Positions 44,841 to 52,708 of a stretch of 64,000 bases of DNA are shown here, one piece after another. Source of the DNA: Panacagrimonas sp041635265 (lineage in GTDB: Bacteria > Pseudomonadota > Gammaproteobacteria > Nevskiales > Nevskiaceae); contig JBFJJV010000001.1 of assembly GCA_041635265.1 (NCBI GenBank), forward strand, positions 1 to 64,000, read 5' to 3'. The position numbers and the translations under genes are program-made. Numbering within the stretch: position 1 is the stretch's first letter; every line of letters begins with the position of its first letter. The notes beneath the pieces are model-generated. The model did no database searches and was not told where the DNA came from. It was given only the letters and a program-made list of their open reading frames with translations.

Positions 44841-46175
44841 TCAGCCCAGACCGATGCCCTTGTAGTTTGAGACACTGCCCTTGTCCAGCAAGCGGCGACC
44901 GTCCACTACCAGCGGGTTTCGCGAAGTCTCGCGCAGAATCTCGGGCAGGCGCGTAAATTCCGGCCAGGAGGTCATCAGCAGGACCGCGTCAACTTCGGCA
45001 ACGCACTGTTCCAAAGTATCGGCAAAAGTCACCGGGGACCTGAGCGCGCGCAGTGCTTGCGTCTGCGCAATGGGGTCGAATGCCGTCACGTAAGCGCCCG
45101 CCTCTTGCAGCGCATCGGTGACCGCCAGTGAAGGAGATTCGCGTACGTCGTCGGTACCCGGCTTGAAAGCCATGCCCAGCACCGCGACCTTGAGCCCCTT
45201 GAAGCTGGGGAACTCCTCTCGCAGCATCTCAATCATGCGCTGGGGTTGGGCGAGGTTGACCTTGACCACCGCGTCGAGCACGGCCATATCGGCACCGCGG
45301 CGCTTACCGTCTGCAATCAGTGCTTTGACATCCTTTGGAAAGCAACTACCGCCAAAACCACAGCCTGCGGCAAGATAGCTGACCATTCCCGGAGCGACCC
45401 GCTTGCCGTCAGTCAGAATCGGCATGAAACGCTTGTCCAGATGCACCCCGCGCAGGACTTCGACGACATCGGTTCCGCTCAGGGCGCACAGATTGCCGAT
45501 CTCATTGGAAAACGAGATCAGCGTGGCCAGCAGGGCGTTGGCTGAATACTTGATCATCTCCGCGGTTCTGGGATTGGTCCGCAATACGTCCACGTCGGGA
45601 TAAATGGCGTAGAGCTCTGCCAGCCGATCGAGCGTTCTCTCGTCGATTCCGCCCAGAACCACCCGGTCCGGCTGATTGAAATCAGCGATGGCCTCGCCTT
45701 CCTTGAGAAATTCGGGATTCATGCCGACGCCGAAGTCCGCGCCGGCCTGCTTGCCCGACGCTTTGCTGAGTATGGGCAGCACCACGTCTTCTGTGGTTCC
45801 GGGCACCACCGTGCTCTTGACCACGACCACGTGATACTCGTCCTTATCACGCAGCGCCTCGCCAATCTGCTGGGCGGCGGTGCGAATGTAAGTGAGGTCA
45901 ATCTCCTCGCCATCAAAAGGTGTGCCGACCGCGATCAGAGTCATGTCGCTGACCTGCACTGCGGCAGCCAAATCCGTTGTCGCGCTAAGCCGATCCGGCA
46001 CCACACGCTTCAGCATCTCTTCTAGGCCGACTTCATGAATCGGCGGCTTGGCCAGAGTGATGGACTCGATTTTCTTAGCGTCAATATCGACGCAAATCAC
46101 CTCGTGACCGTGGTCTGCCAGACAGGCCCCGGAAACCAGTCCCACATAACCGGTTCCGATAATGGCGACCTTCAC
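44841..46175 (-). CDS. ugd: UDP-glucose 6-dehydrogenase
   Basis: A 444-residue UDP-glucose/GDP-mannose dehydrogenase. The NAD-binding GTGYVGLVSGACL is at residues 7-19, and the catalytic cysteine is in GGSCFPKDVKAL near residue 260. The size, and the lack of ManA-type features, favour Ugd (UDP-glucose to UDP-glucuronate). The start overlaps the stop of the upstream epimerase (ATGA). UDP-glucuronate could feed that epimerase-like enzyme. Confidence 0.92.
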   Translation of the reverse strand: MKVAIIGTGYVGLVSGACLADHGHEVICVDIDAKKIESITLAKPPIHEVGLEEMLKRVVPDRLSATTDLAAAVQVSDMTLIAVGTPFDGEEIDLTYIRTAAQQIGEALRDKDEYHVVVVKSTVVPGTTEDVVLPILSKASGKQAGADFGVGMNPEFLKEGEAIADFNQPDRVVLGGIDERTLDRLAELYAIYPDVDVLRTNPRTAEMIKYSANALLATLISFSNEIGNLCALSGTDVVEVLRGVHLDKRFMPILTDGKRVAPGMVSYLAAGCGFGGSCFPKDVKALIADGKRRGADMAVLDAVVKVNLAQPQRMIEMLREEFPSFKGLKVAVLGMAFKPGTDDVRESPSLAVTDALQEAGAYVTAFDPIAQTQALRALRSPVTFADTLEQCVAEVDAVLLMTSWPEFTRLPEILRETSRNPLVVDGRRLLDKGSVSNYKGIGLG

Positions 46176-47287
46176 TTTTCCACATCCTCGGTGCGGTTGC
46201 CTGAGTACCAGATCAGTGCGCGTCGGAGGCCTTCGTCGAAAGTCACTGTCGGTTCGTAGCCCAGTTCATCCCTGGCTTTGGCGATGACCGGACAGCGCCG
46301 GTTGGGATTGTCGACGAGGTATTCGGCATCATCCGATACCGAGTACGTCACTTTACCTTCATAGCCGAAGAGTTCTCGGGACAATGCCACGACCTTGTCT
46401 GCCAGCGTCGACACACTGATCTCCGGACTTTCAGTACCGATGTTGTAAGCCTCGCCCGAACGACCGCGAACCAGAATCTTGAAGTAACCGATGACGGCGT
46501 CGGCGACGTAGCAGAAGGTGCGTGTGGGCGTTCCGTTAGAAAGCATCACGATATCTCTGCCCGCGAGTACGTCGCGCACAAAGTCAGGGAGCACGCGACC
46601 GTCCGTGATCTTGAGTCCAGGCCCAAAGTTGTTGAACGGACGCGCTATGCGTACCGGCACACCATGGACTTTGGCGAAATTGACACACAGAGTTTCACCG
46701 TAACGCTTGGATTCGTCGTAGCAGGCGCGAGGACCGGTGCTGGAAACATTGCCGCGGTAAGTCTCCGGGGTGGGAATGTTTCCCGGTGTGGGGTCGCCGT
46801 AAATTTCAGAGGTGGAATAATACAGAAAGCCAGACATCGGCCGACCCTGCTGTTTGAGCAACCGCGCATATTCGAGCAGATTTCGCAGTCCGTTGACGTT
46901 GGCATCCATGGTTTCAATGGGATGCAATCGGTAAAAAATGGGGGAAGCGATGGAGGCCGCATGGATGACGTAATCCTGCGGCGCAAGGTCCGCGGGCAGC
47001 GGATCGAGTACATCATGGCGTGTCAGCACCAGGTCCGAGCGATCTGCGAGATCGGACAGCCATTCAGGCATTCCGCGACTGAAATTATCGAATACAGTGA
47101 GCTTGATCGGCTCGCCGTCTGTGCGCGTCTGGTTCCATTGAACGACCGATTGCACAAGGTAGTAACCAAGGAACCCGCCGCCACCGATGACGAGCAGACT
47201 CTTTCCCGCCATGCGCGAAAATTCCCCGCTCAGTGACTGAGCAATAAACTCCAGATCTGTTGATACAACATCTTGAGCCGTTTTCAT
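46172..47287 (-). CDS. NAD-dependent epimerase/dehydratase, UDP-glucuronate decarboxylase-like
   Basis: About 371 residues from the ATG overlapping the upstream stop. The Rossmann motif is GGGGFLGYYLV near residue 32, and the SDR catalytic Y-x3-K occurs in ACYDESKRYGE. The surrounding ARACYDE and NFGP segments, GRVLPDF and TRTFCYV resemble UDP-xylose synthases (UXS), which decarboxylate UDP-glucuronate. Because the ugd gene follows directly, UDP-xylose formation is plausible; a different SDR reaction cannot be excluded. Confidence 0.8.
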   Translation of the reverse strand: MKTAQDVVSTDLEFIAQSLSGEFSRMAGKSLLVIGGGGFLGYYLVQSVVQWNQTRTDGEPIKLTVFDNFSRGMPEWLSDLADRSDLVLTRHDVLDPLPADLAPQDYVIHAASIASPIFYRLHPIETMDANVNGLRNLLEYARLLKQQGRPMSGFLYYSTSEIYGDPTPGNIPTPETYRGNVSSTGPRACYDESKRYGETLCVNFAKVHGVPVRIARPFNNFGPGLKITDGRVLPDFVRDVLAGRDIVMLSNGTPTRTFCYVADAVIGYFKILVRGRSGEAYNIGTESPEISVSTLADKVVALSRELFGYEGKVTYSVSDDAEYLVDNPNRRCPVIAKARDELGYEPTVTFDEGLRRALIWYSGNRTEDVEK

Positions 47288-48609
47288 TTTGGTATCGGTG
47301 GTGCCCGCAGAGTTGATGATTTGGAAAAATGCTGATCCTGTTCGCGGCGCAGACGATGTGCCAGTTTGTCCAGCGGCGGACTCACGTCGGCCCAGCCAAT
47401 GGCCTGATCCTGCGGAATGTCTCGAAGCAGTTTGCAACCTTCTGCCAAGCCCATCGGCAGCAGTCGCTCGCGCGCAGTAATCGCAGCCGTCTCACACACA
47501 CCGTAAGTCATGTATTCACCCAGACCGTCGAGCACATCGCCGGCCTTGAGCGGCTTCTTGGCGATCGCGATCACGTCGACCAATTGCGGCCCCAGCGGCG
47601 TGATCGGTGCGTCCTTGAGCAGTGCGACCCTGGCCAGCGATGTAGACACCTCCAGGGCAGTCAGATGCCAGGGCGTGTAAAAGCTGTAGACAGGTCCTTC
47701 GCCGAGCTTGCCGTAATTCAGGTAGATCGCCTGAATATCATCCTGAGCTTCGGCAAAAACAAAGACGCCAGGACTGGGAACGGAACCGACGACGTAATCG
47801 GCAACGCCACCCAGTGCTCGAATATGATCATAGTCATAAGCCCCGACGAGTTGGTCTACATGACCTTTGTGTTCAAGACCGATCATGCCGCGCCGGGCTA
47901 CCGACATGCCGGTTGCGTTTGCAGTGATCGCCTGTTCAAACGAAATCTTGGTGCCGTCCGCAAAACTGGTGACCATCGATGCGGTCTGGCCCCACTGCTT
48001 GGCGAAACCAGCCTGGGTCGTAGGATTGCGATAGCGATCCTGCATGCCCTTGATGTTGCCGCAGATCAACGGCTTGAGGCCGAGGTTGCTGACATAGCGA
48101 TGCAGATTGATCTGCACTGCAGGCTGGTCGCCATCGCAGCCAGTCAACATAATTCCTGCCCGATCCGCCATCACTTTCAGAATTGGGCCTACGGTGGCGT
48201 CGAGTTCGACATTCATCGACACCATTGGTTTTCGATGTTCGATCGCCAGCAGTGTGATCCTGGCACCGTATTCGACATGCCCGGTACTTTCCAAAGCAAT
48301 CTCGATGCGTTCGGCGCCCAGCACCGCGGGGTCACTACTGACCGCAAATAGGCCGCGGCCAATGGCATCGTCGAGCGCAGAAGCCGAGTTGACCTCCACA
48401 ATCTGCTCGCGTGGCACACCTGCGGCGGTGTAGCAACCGATCGCCGACGCGACGGTTCGGTTGCAAATCACAGCCAGGCGAAACCCGGGCACGCGCCTGA
48501 GCAACTGATTGGCGACGCCACGCGCCATAAAGCCTGCGCCGAACATGGCCACCTGCAGCGGTCGCTCCTGTGCGACGCGCTGCTGCAGGGCGGTATCAAC
48601 AATAATCAT
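47284..48609 (-). CDS. SAF-domain NAD(P)-dependent oxidoreductase
   Basis: A 441-residue protein. The N-terminal NAD(P)-binding domain has AMFGAGFMARGVANQL near residue 21, and the middle part resembles homoserine dehydrogenase-type folds. The C-terminal segment (about 340-400, PLKAGDVLDGLGEYMTYG) is a SAF domain. Proteins with this architecture lie in nucleotide-sugar clusters beside rfbF. The reaction is not known; a dehydrogenase or reductase step on a sugar or sialic-acid-like intermediate is a reasonable guess. It overlaps the next gene by four bases. Confidence 0.8.
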   Translation of the reverse strand: MIIVDTALQQRVAQERPLQVAMFGAGFMARGVANQLLRRVPGFRLAVICNRTVASAIGCYTAAGVPREQIVEVNSASALDDAIGRGLFAVSSDPAVLGAERIEIALESTGHVEYGARITLLAIEHRKPMVSMNVELDATVGPILKVMADRAGIMLTGCDGDQPAVQINLHRYVSNLGLKPLICGNIKGMQDRYRNPTTQAGFAKQWGQTASMVTSFADGTKISFEQAITANATGMSVARRGMIGLEHKGHVDQLVGAYDYDHIRALGGVADYVVGSVPSPGVFVFAEAQDDIQAIYLNYGKLGEGPVYSFYTPWHLTALEVSTSLARVALLKDAPITPLGPQLVDVIAIAKKPLKAGDVLDGLGEYMTYGVCETAAITARERLLPMGLAEGCKLLRDIPQDQAIGWADVSPPLDKLAHRLRREQDQHFSKSSTLRAPPIPK

Positions 48610-48786
48610 TTAGCGGCTCCAGCTCTGTGGGTTGTCGCGTCACTGAGGCATCCATGAGAATTCAGCCCGAGCAGTTTGCAATATTAGGGTCATGCGTGCG
48701 AGAGAGGGCCGCAGGAACAGCCGAACCTTGCTGAGTCCTACGCTGGCAACACTGCAACACTGCGGCCTCCGACTCCCTGAACCGAA

Positions 48787-49998
48787 TTAGATCGTTCCGG
48801 CAGGCGCGTCCAAAGCCCGCTGCGAAAGCGACCGCAACTCTGTTTCTCTTCTGAGCATACCCTTGGTCGGAACGAGATCCAGCGTCTCGAATACCGTGCG
48901 CAGGCGATGCACCCAGTCATGCCGCAGGGCTGAATGGTGAAGATTGTTGCGCCGGGCTTGCTCAAGCCGCGCAGGATGGGCATCCAGTTCGCGAATCCGG
49001 TTTCCAATATCAGCTGAGTCCAGCGGCATCGGAATTACCGCATCTGGCCAGTCGAACAATCGGCGAAAAGTATCAGTCCGCGGCGCTTCTCCGAGCATGA
49101 TCGTCCCGGCCGCTGCACCTTCATAAAAGCGAAAGGCGATTTCATCCTGATGTTGCGCATATTCTTGCTCATTGATGCGCGCACGGTTGGCAATGAAATA
49201 ACGACTGCGTTGCAAAATGGTGCCCAGCAAGAGTCGATGTGCACCAGGATCATCAACTGAAAATGTTCGCTGCTTGAGCCCGTCTCCACTAGCCGCGACC
49301 GTATCGTAGTGATAGTGAATGTGACGTTGCTCGGCCAGTTGCAGCAGGGCTTGATGGGTCGTCACTGATCGACGGCCTAGATTGCTGACGTCGATAAATC
49401 GCGGGCGCGGGCTCGGCAGAGCAGAAAAACGCAGCACGTCGGCGGCGGCTGGCAGATAGCTGCATGGCCTGCCGGTCAGCTGGCTCACCCGGTCCACCGA
49501 ACATTCGGTTCCAACAAAAATATGATCGAACGGCCGCAGAAGCTCGAATAAATAAGCCGGCGTATATTGATGGGTCCAGTATTCGTTAATGAAACAGGCG
49601 GCTTTGCGACAACGCTCGCGCCAGTCCGGGATTGTTGTCAGCACATAGACATCGTAAGGATTACTGAAGACCGGAAAGAATAATTCGTAACTTCGGCTAA
49701 GCCGGAGCTGCGGGCCATGTAGCGGGACCTTATGCGCCAGAGCTTGCGAGCCACTGAGGACGCGCACCAGTTTGTAGGCCTTCCGCGCGATCTCGAGGGC
49801 TGACAGATCGAGCAATTCCACTCGATCGGCTTGGGCGACTTCCGCAATGACGTCTTCGAATTCGTACAATGCGCAATAGGCAACCAGTCGATTGACGTTC
49901 CGACGGGAGATTTGCAGTACAGATCCACCACCTTCGGTCAGCGACAATCCCGTAGCTGGTGTCCCGGCTCTCCGCGCAAAAGAATTATTCCATTTCAC
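48787..49998 (-). CDS. Glycosyltransferase (group 1/CgeB-like)
   Basis: A 403-residue protein. The C-terminal half shows the GT-B pattern: RFYEGAAAGTIMLGEAPRTD near 285, with the FxEgxAaGT motif seen in group 1/CgeB-like transferases, followed by PMPLDSADIGNRIREL. The N-terminal start is uncertain because no ribosome binding site is obvious. It would transfer a sugar onto an extracellular or lipid-linked glycan. There is a 177-base gap to the oxidoreductase gene and 57 bases to rfbC. Confidence 0.75.
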   Translation of the reverse strand: MKWNNSFARRAGTPATGLSLTEGGGSVLQISRRNVNRLVAYCALYEFEDVIAEVAQADRVELLDLSALEIARKAYKLVRVLSGSQALAHKVPLHGPQLRLSRSYELFFPVFSNPYDVYVLTTIPDWRERCRKAACFINEYWTHQYTPAYLFELLRPFDHIFVGTECSVDRVSQLTGRPCSYLPAAADVLRFSALPSPRPRFIDVSNLGRRSVTTHQALLQLAEQRHIHYHYDTVAASGDGLKQRTFSVDDPGAHRLLLGTILQRSRYFIANRARINEQEYAQHQDEIAFRFYEGAAAGTIMLGEAPRTDTFRRLFDWPDAVIPMPLDSADIGNRIRELDAHPARLEQARRNNLHHSALRHDWVHRLRTVFETLDLVPTKGMLRRETELRSLSQRALDAPAGTI

Positions 49999-50055
49999 TG
50001 GGCTGTGCCCTTGCTTCGGACAAATTTGCTCGCTGCGTAACCAGTGAGGGCATCT

Positions 50056-50622
50056 TCATAGCAGTCCGCGCAATTGCTCGATGCCGTGGTAATCCAGATC
50101 AAACAAGGGCCAGTTACGATCTTTGTCCGAGACATCAACAGGCGCCAGCGGCCAGTCGATGCCCAGTCGCGGATCGTCAAAACGAAGCCCGCGCTCCAGA
50201 TCGGGCGCGTAGAAATCGCTGGCCAGATAAATGACTTCGGTGTCATCAGCAAGCGTCAGCATACCGTGAGCACAGCCCCTGGGAACGTACATCATGGTTC
50301 TATTCTCAGCGCTCAACTCGGCACCGAAGGTCTGGCCGAAGGTGCTCGAATCTGGTCTCAGATCGGCAATCAGGTCGTAGATTGCGCCACGGATGCAGCG
50401 CACCAGTTTGACCTCAGCTCCCGGCGCTAACTGGTAATGCAGGCCGCGCATGGTTCCCTTGCGCCGGCCGAGGGAATTGTTGATTTGTCGGAATCGTGAC
50501 TCCAAGCCATTCTCCTCGAACTCTCGTTCACAGAAGGATCTGGCAAAAAAACCACGACTATCGCTGCGGACGTCGAGTTCGACGGTATACGCGCCGTTCA
50601 GAGCCGCTGGATTGAATCGCAT
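50056..50622 (-). CDS. rfbC: dTDP-4-dehydrorhamnose 3,5-epimerase family protein
   Basis: A 188-residue cupin epimerase of the RmlC family: start RFNPAALNGAYTVEL, active-site histidine in MRGLHYQ near 60, and GCAHGMLTL near 117. RmlC normally acts on dTDP-4-keto-6-deoxyglucose, but here the neighbouring nucleotidyltransferase makes CDP-glucose, so the real substrate may be a CDP-4-keto-sugar. No rmlA, rmlB or rmlD is present in the window. Confidence 0.88.
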   Translation of the reverse strand: MRFNPAALNGAYTVELDVRSDSRGFFARSFCEREFEENGLESRFRQINNSLGRRKGTMRGLHYQLAPGAEVKLVRCIRGAIYDLIADLRPDSSTFGQTFGAELSAENRTMMYVPRGCAHGMLTLADDTEVIYLASDFYAPDLERGLRFDDPRLGIDWPLAPVDVSDKDRNWPLFDLDYHGIEQLRGLL

Positions 50623-50737
50623 GTTTGTTCACAAGGTTTGCAATGAGCTGACCGATGGCGAGCATCACCCAGCAGTAAGACGCCCTGGAGGCTGATGCTG
50701 AAAGCGATCACCGGGCGTGGAAATCGAGCGGAGATTT

Positions 50738-51508
50738 TCACCATGTTTTCCAAGGCGCACGGTCCTGAGCCCATAAATCTTCCAGAACATTTTTGTCGCG
50801 TAGTGTGTCCATGGGCTGCCAGAACCCGTGATGTTGAAACACCGACAACTGCCCTTCGCGTGCAAGCTGCTCTAGGGGTTCGCGCTCCCAGACCGTTGAG
50901 TCTCCTTCGATGTAGTCGGCAATCTTTGGACTGAGCACAAAATACCCTCCATTAATCCAGCCACTCTCATCGTCCGGTTTTTCGCGAAATCGCGTCACCC
51001 GATTGCCGTCCAGACGCAGGGCCCCGAAACGCCCTGCCGGCTGCGCGGCAGTCACAGTGGCCAGACGTCCTTCACTATGATGCCGCTCGATCAGCTTGCC
51101 AATGTCGACGTCGGCAACTCCGTCTCCGTAAGTCAAGCAAAAAGCGGGGTCCTCAGCGACATAAGGAATGATGCGCTTGATCCGTCCGCCGACTAGAGTC
51201 TCTTCGCCGGTATCGACCAGAGTAACCCGCCAATTCTCCGAGTCATCGCGGTGAATGCTTCTATTGCCCTCTCGGAAATCGAATGTGACGTCCGAATTGC
51301 GAAGTGCGTAGTTGGCAAAATATTCTTTGATCATGTGCCCTTTGTAGCCTAGGCAGATCACGAAATCGTCGATTCCATGCGCACTATATATTTTCATGAT
51401 GTGCCACAGGATCGGCTTTCCTCCGACCTCTACCATGGGCTTTGGGCGGGTGCCCGTTTCTTCGGACATGCGCGTACCGAGTCCGCCAGCAAGGATGACA
51501 GCCTTCAC
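50738..51508 (-). CDS. rfbF: Glucose-1-phosphate cytidylyltransferase
   Basis: A 256-residue RfbF. The sugar nucleotidyltransferase motif LAGGLGTRMSEETGTRPKPM is at residues 6-25, and the cytidylyltransferase pattern WRVTLVDTGEETLVGGRIKRI lies at about 93-113. The start is a GTG with GGGGAG 7 bases upstream. It makes CDP-glucose from CTP and glucose 1-phosphate, the entry to CDP-deoxyhexoses. The usual partner RfbG (CDP-glucose 4,6-dehydratase) is not next to it. It is the first gene of the minus-strand sugar cluster. Confidence 0.95.
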   Translation of the reverse strand: MKAVILAGGLGTRMSEETGTRPKPMVEVGGKPILWHIMKIYSAHGIDDFVICLGYKGHMIKEYFANYALRNSDVTFDFREGNRSIHRDDSENWRVTLVDTGEETLVGGRIKRIIPYVAEDPAFCLTYGDGVADVDIGKLIERHHSEGRLATVTAAQPAGRFGALRLDGNRVTRFREKPDDESGWINGGYFVLSPKIADYIEGDSTVWEREPLEQLAREGQLSVFQHHGFWQPMDTLRDKNVLEDLWAQDRAPWKTW

Positions 51509-51620
51509 CAGTTATCTCCCCAGCCAATCGTTATTTTAGACTGCAATATATCAAGTGCATTGCCGGAAAATCAGATTACGGCAAGCAAACCGCAATAGAT
51601 AGCGGCAAAGGAAGTCCTAG

Positions 51621-51640
51621 GACCTGTCTGCAGACAGGTC
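51621..51640. promoter_or_regulatory. Perfect 20-bp palindrome upstream of rfbF
   Basis: GACCTGTCTGCAGACAGGTC is an exact 10+10 palindrome about 110 bases upstream of rfbF. Its ACCTG/CAGGT half-sites match those of lux boxes, but the spacer is 8, not 10, so the total span is 18 bases, as in tra boxes. A second perfect 10-bp palindrome (GTCCTAGGAC, 51614-51623) overlaps its left end. There is no T-run on either side, so it is not a terminator. Confidence 0.6.
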
Positions 51641-51900
51641 GGGGCAAAAATTTCTGAACCCTCTGAGGCTTTCCCCTAAAAAATGCTCTGATCCGTCCGC
51701 ATTATTATTTGGAACATCCGCCCAGACCGTGCGCGCACAGCGCTAGTCTCCGGGCGGGGTCGACGCCGTGATTGCTTATCGACCAATCTATTTGCAGGCC
51801 GCACTTTGAGTCAGGCTGGCGCAGGAGAGAAGCGCGCTTTCGTCGGAATCGGACCGTCCGGACTGAACTCAGAGGCAGTTTCTTACCACCGAACAAAAAA

Positions 51901-51925
51901 AGGGTCGGAGCACTGCTCCGACCCT
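51901..51925 (-). terminator. Terminator of the phasin gene
   Basis: A 10-bp stem AGGGTCGGAG with its complement and a 5-base loop (CACTG). On the minus strand it is followed by seven T residues. It lies 76 bases after the phasin stop; a smaller hairpin (TTCCGG/CCGGAA, 51931-51947) precedes it. Confidence 0.88.
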
Positions 51926-52001
51926 TTCCCTTCCGGACAAGCCGGAAACGCTACACCAAAACTTTACGCTGCAGGACTTTAAACATCCCCTCGTGCCTTG
52001 T

Positions 52002-52475
52002 TCAGGCAGTTGTCTTCTTGGCAGCCTTGGCCGCTTTATTGGCGGTCTTGCGGACCGTGGCCTTGGCCTTCTTTACTTCGCCAGAAACGGTGCTGGAACC
52101 GCTGAGTTTGGCGCTGACATCTTCAAAGCCCTTACGAACCACCGTCACCAACTGCTCGCCGGCCTTAGTCACGATCGAGTAAGAGTCCTTGTACGCATCG
52201 ACGATCAGATCCTTGCCCTCGGGAAGGTATTCAACCGGCTTGGAGGCCACTTCCTTGACGCCCGCAGCCTTGGCTTTTTCGAAGCTGGACTGAGCCACGG
52301 AGATCAGATCCTTACCCGCGTTTACATTGTTCTTGAACAAGGTCTGCACGCTGTCGACGACGATGGTATTGGCCTGCTTCACGGTTTCGACCGACACAGT
52401 CACCATGTCCTGACCCTTGATCATGTACGGTTCAACAGCCCCTTTGACGTCTTTTACGATGGTTTCAACTTTCAT
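52002..52475 (-). CDS. Phasin family protein
   Basis: About 157 residues from the ATG with GAGG 8 bases upstream. The protein is helical and without aromatic-rich motifs: an amphipathic region (about 10-120, ATG start MKVETIVKDVKGAVEPY) then an Ala/Lys-rich tail (about 135-157, KKAKATVRKTANKAAKAAKK) like that of PhaF- and PhaP-type phasins. It probably coats PHA granules and may bind DNA through the tail. Its promoter carries three operator-like repeats, and its terminator is strong. No PHA synthase gene lies in the window. Confidence 0.82.
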   Translation of the reverse strand: MKVETIVKDVKGAVEPYMIKGQDMVTVSVETVKQANTIVVDSVQTLFKNNVNAGKDLISVAQSSFEKAKAAGVKEVASKPVEYLPEGKDLIVDAYKDSYSIVTKAGEQLVTVVRKGFEDVSAKLSGSSTVSGEVKKAKATVRKTANKAAKAAKKTTA

Positions 52476-52535
52476 TGTGTTTTCCTCGGCAGAATTTTGT
52501 AAATATGTGAATTTGTTAAACTTCCTGAACACTTT

Positions 52536-52581
52536 GTTGCAGTGCAGCAAGTGTTGAAGTGCATACTAATGTTGCAGTGCA
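52536..52581 (-). repeat. Three copies of an 11-bp repeat over the phasin promoter
   Basis: GTTGCAGTGCA occurs at 52536-52546 and 52571-52581, and GTTGAAGTGCA (one mismatch) at 52553-52563, with starts 17 and 18 bases apart. The copies lie in the -35/-10 spacer, at the end of the -10 box, and downstream of the start of transcription. This layout fits repressor binding. Phasin genes are commonly repressed by PhaR until granules form; the repeats partly resemble published CTGC-N3-GCAG PhaR sites. Confidence 0.7.
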
Positions 52582-52591
52582 CCATTGTCAA
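52563..52591 (-). promoter_or_regulatory. Sigma70 promoter of the phasin gene
   Basis: On the minus strand TTGACA (52586-52591) is followed by a 17-base spacer and TAGTAT (52563-52568). This is a near-consensus promoter, with transcription expected near 52556, about 80 bases before the ATG. Confidence 0.82.
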
Positions 52592-52708
52592 CAATCCGGC
52601 CTGTATCCACGCTGACCATTCGTCGGATTTTCTCGTTCAGCGTCAGGAATGATCCGTTCCGACCTGTTCGGTGAGGCAGGCCCCGTCGACATTCCCTAAA
52701 CTCGCCCT

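Larger units (their letters stand above)
51509..52001. other. Large intergenic region with dyads and hairpins
   Basis: About 490 bases between rfbF and the phasin gene with no supported coding sequence. Contents: rfbF promoter region, an overlapping pair of palindromes (51614-51640), an interrupted stem-loop (CCGCCC-AGAC pairs with GTCT-cc-GGGCGG, 51718-51757), a second stem (GGTCGA/TCGACC, 51758-51784), and the phasin terminator. The stems suggest structured RNA, but I do not recognise 6S, SRP or RNase P RNA. Confidence 0.5.

Noticed and set aside
51541..51900. RNase P, SRP or 6S RNA gene
   Set aside because: None of the conserved core motifs of these RNAs is seen; only generic stems are present.
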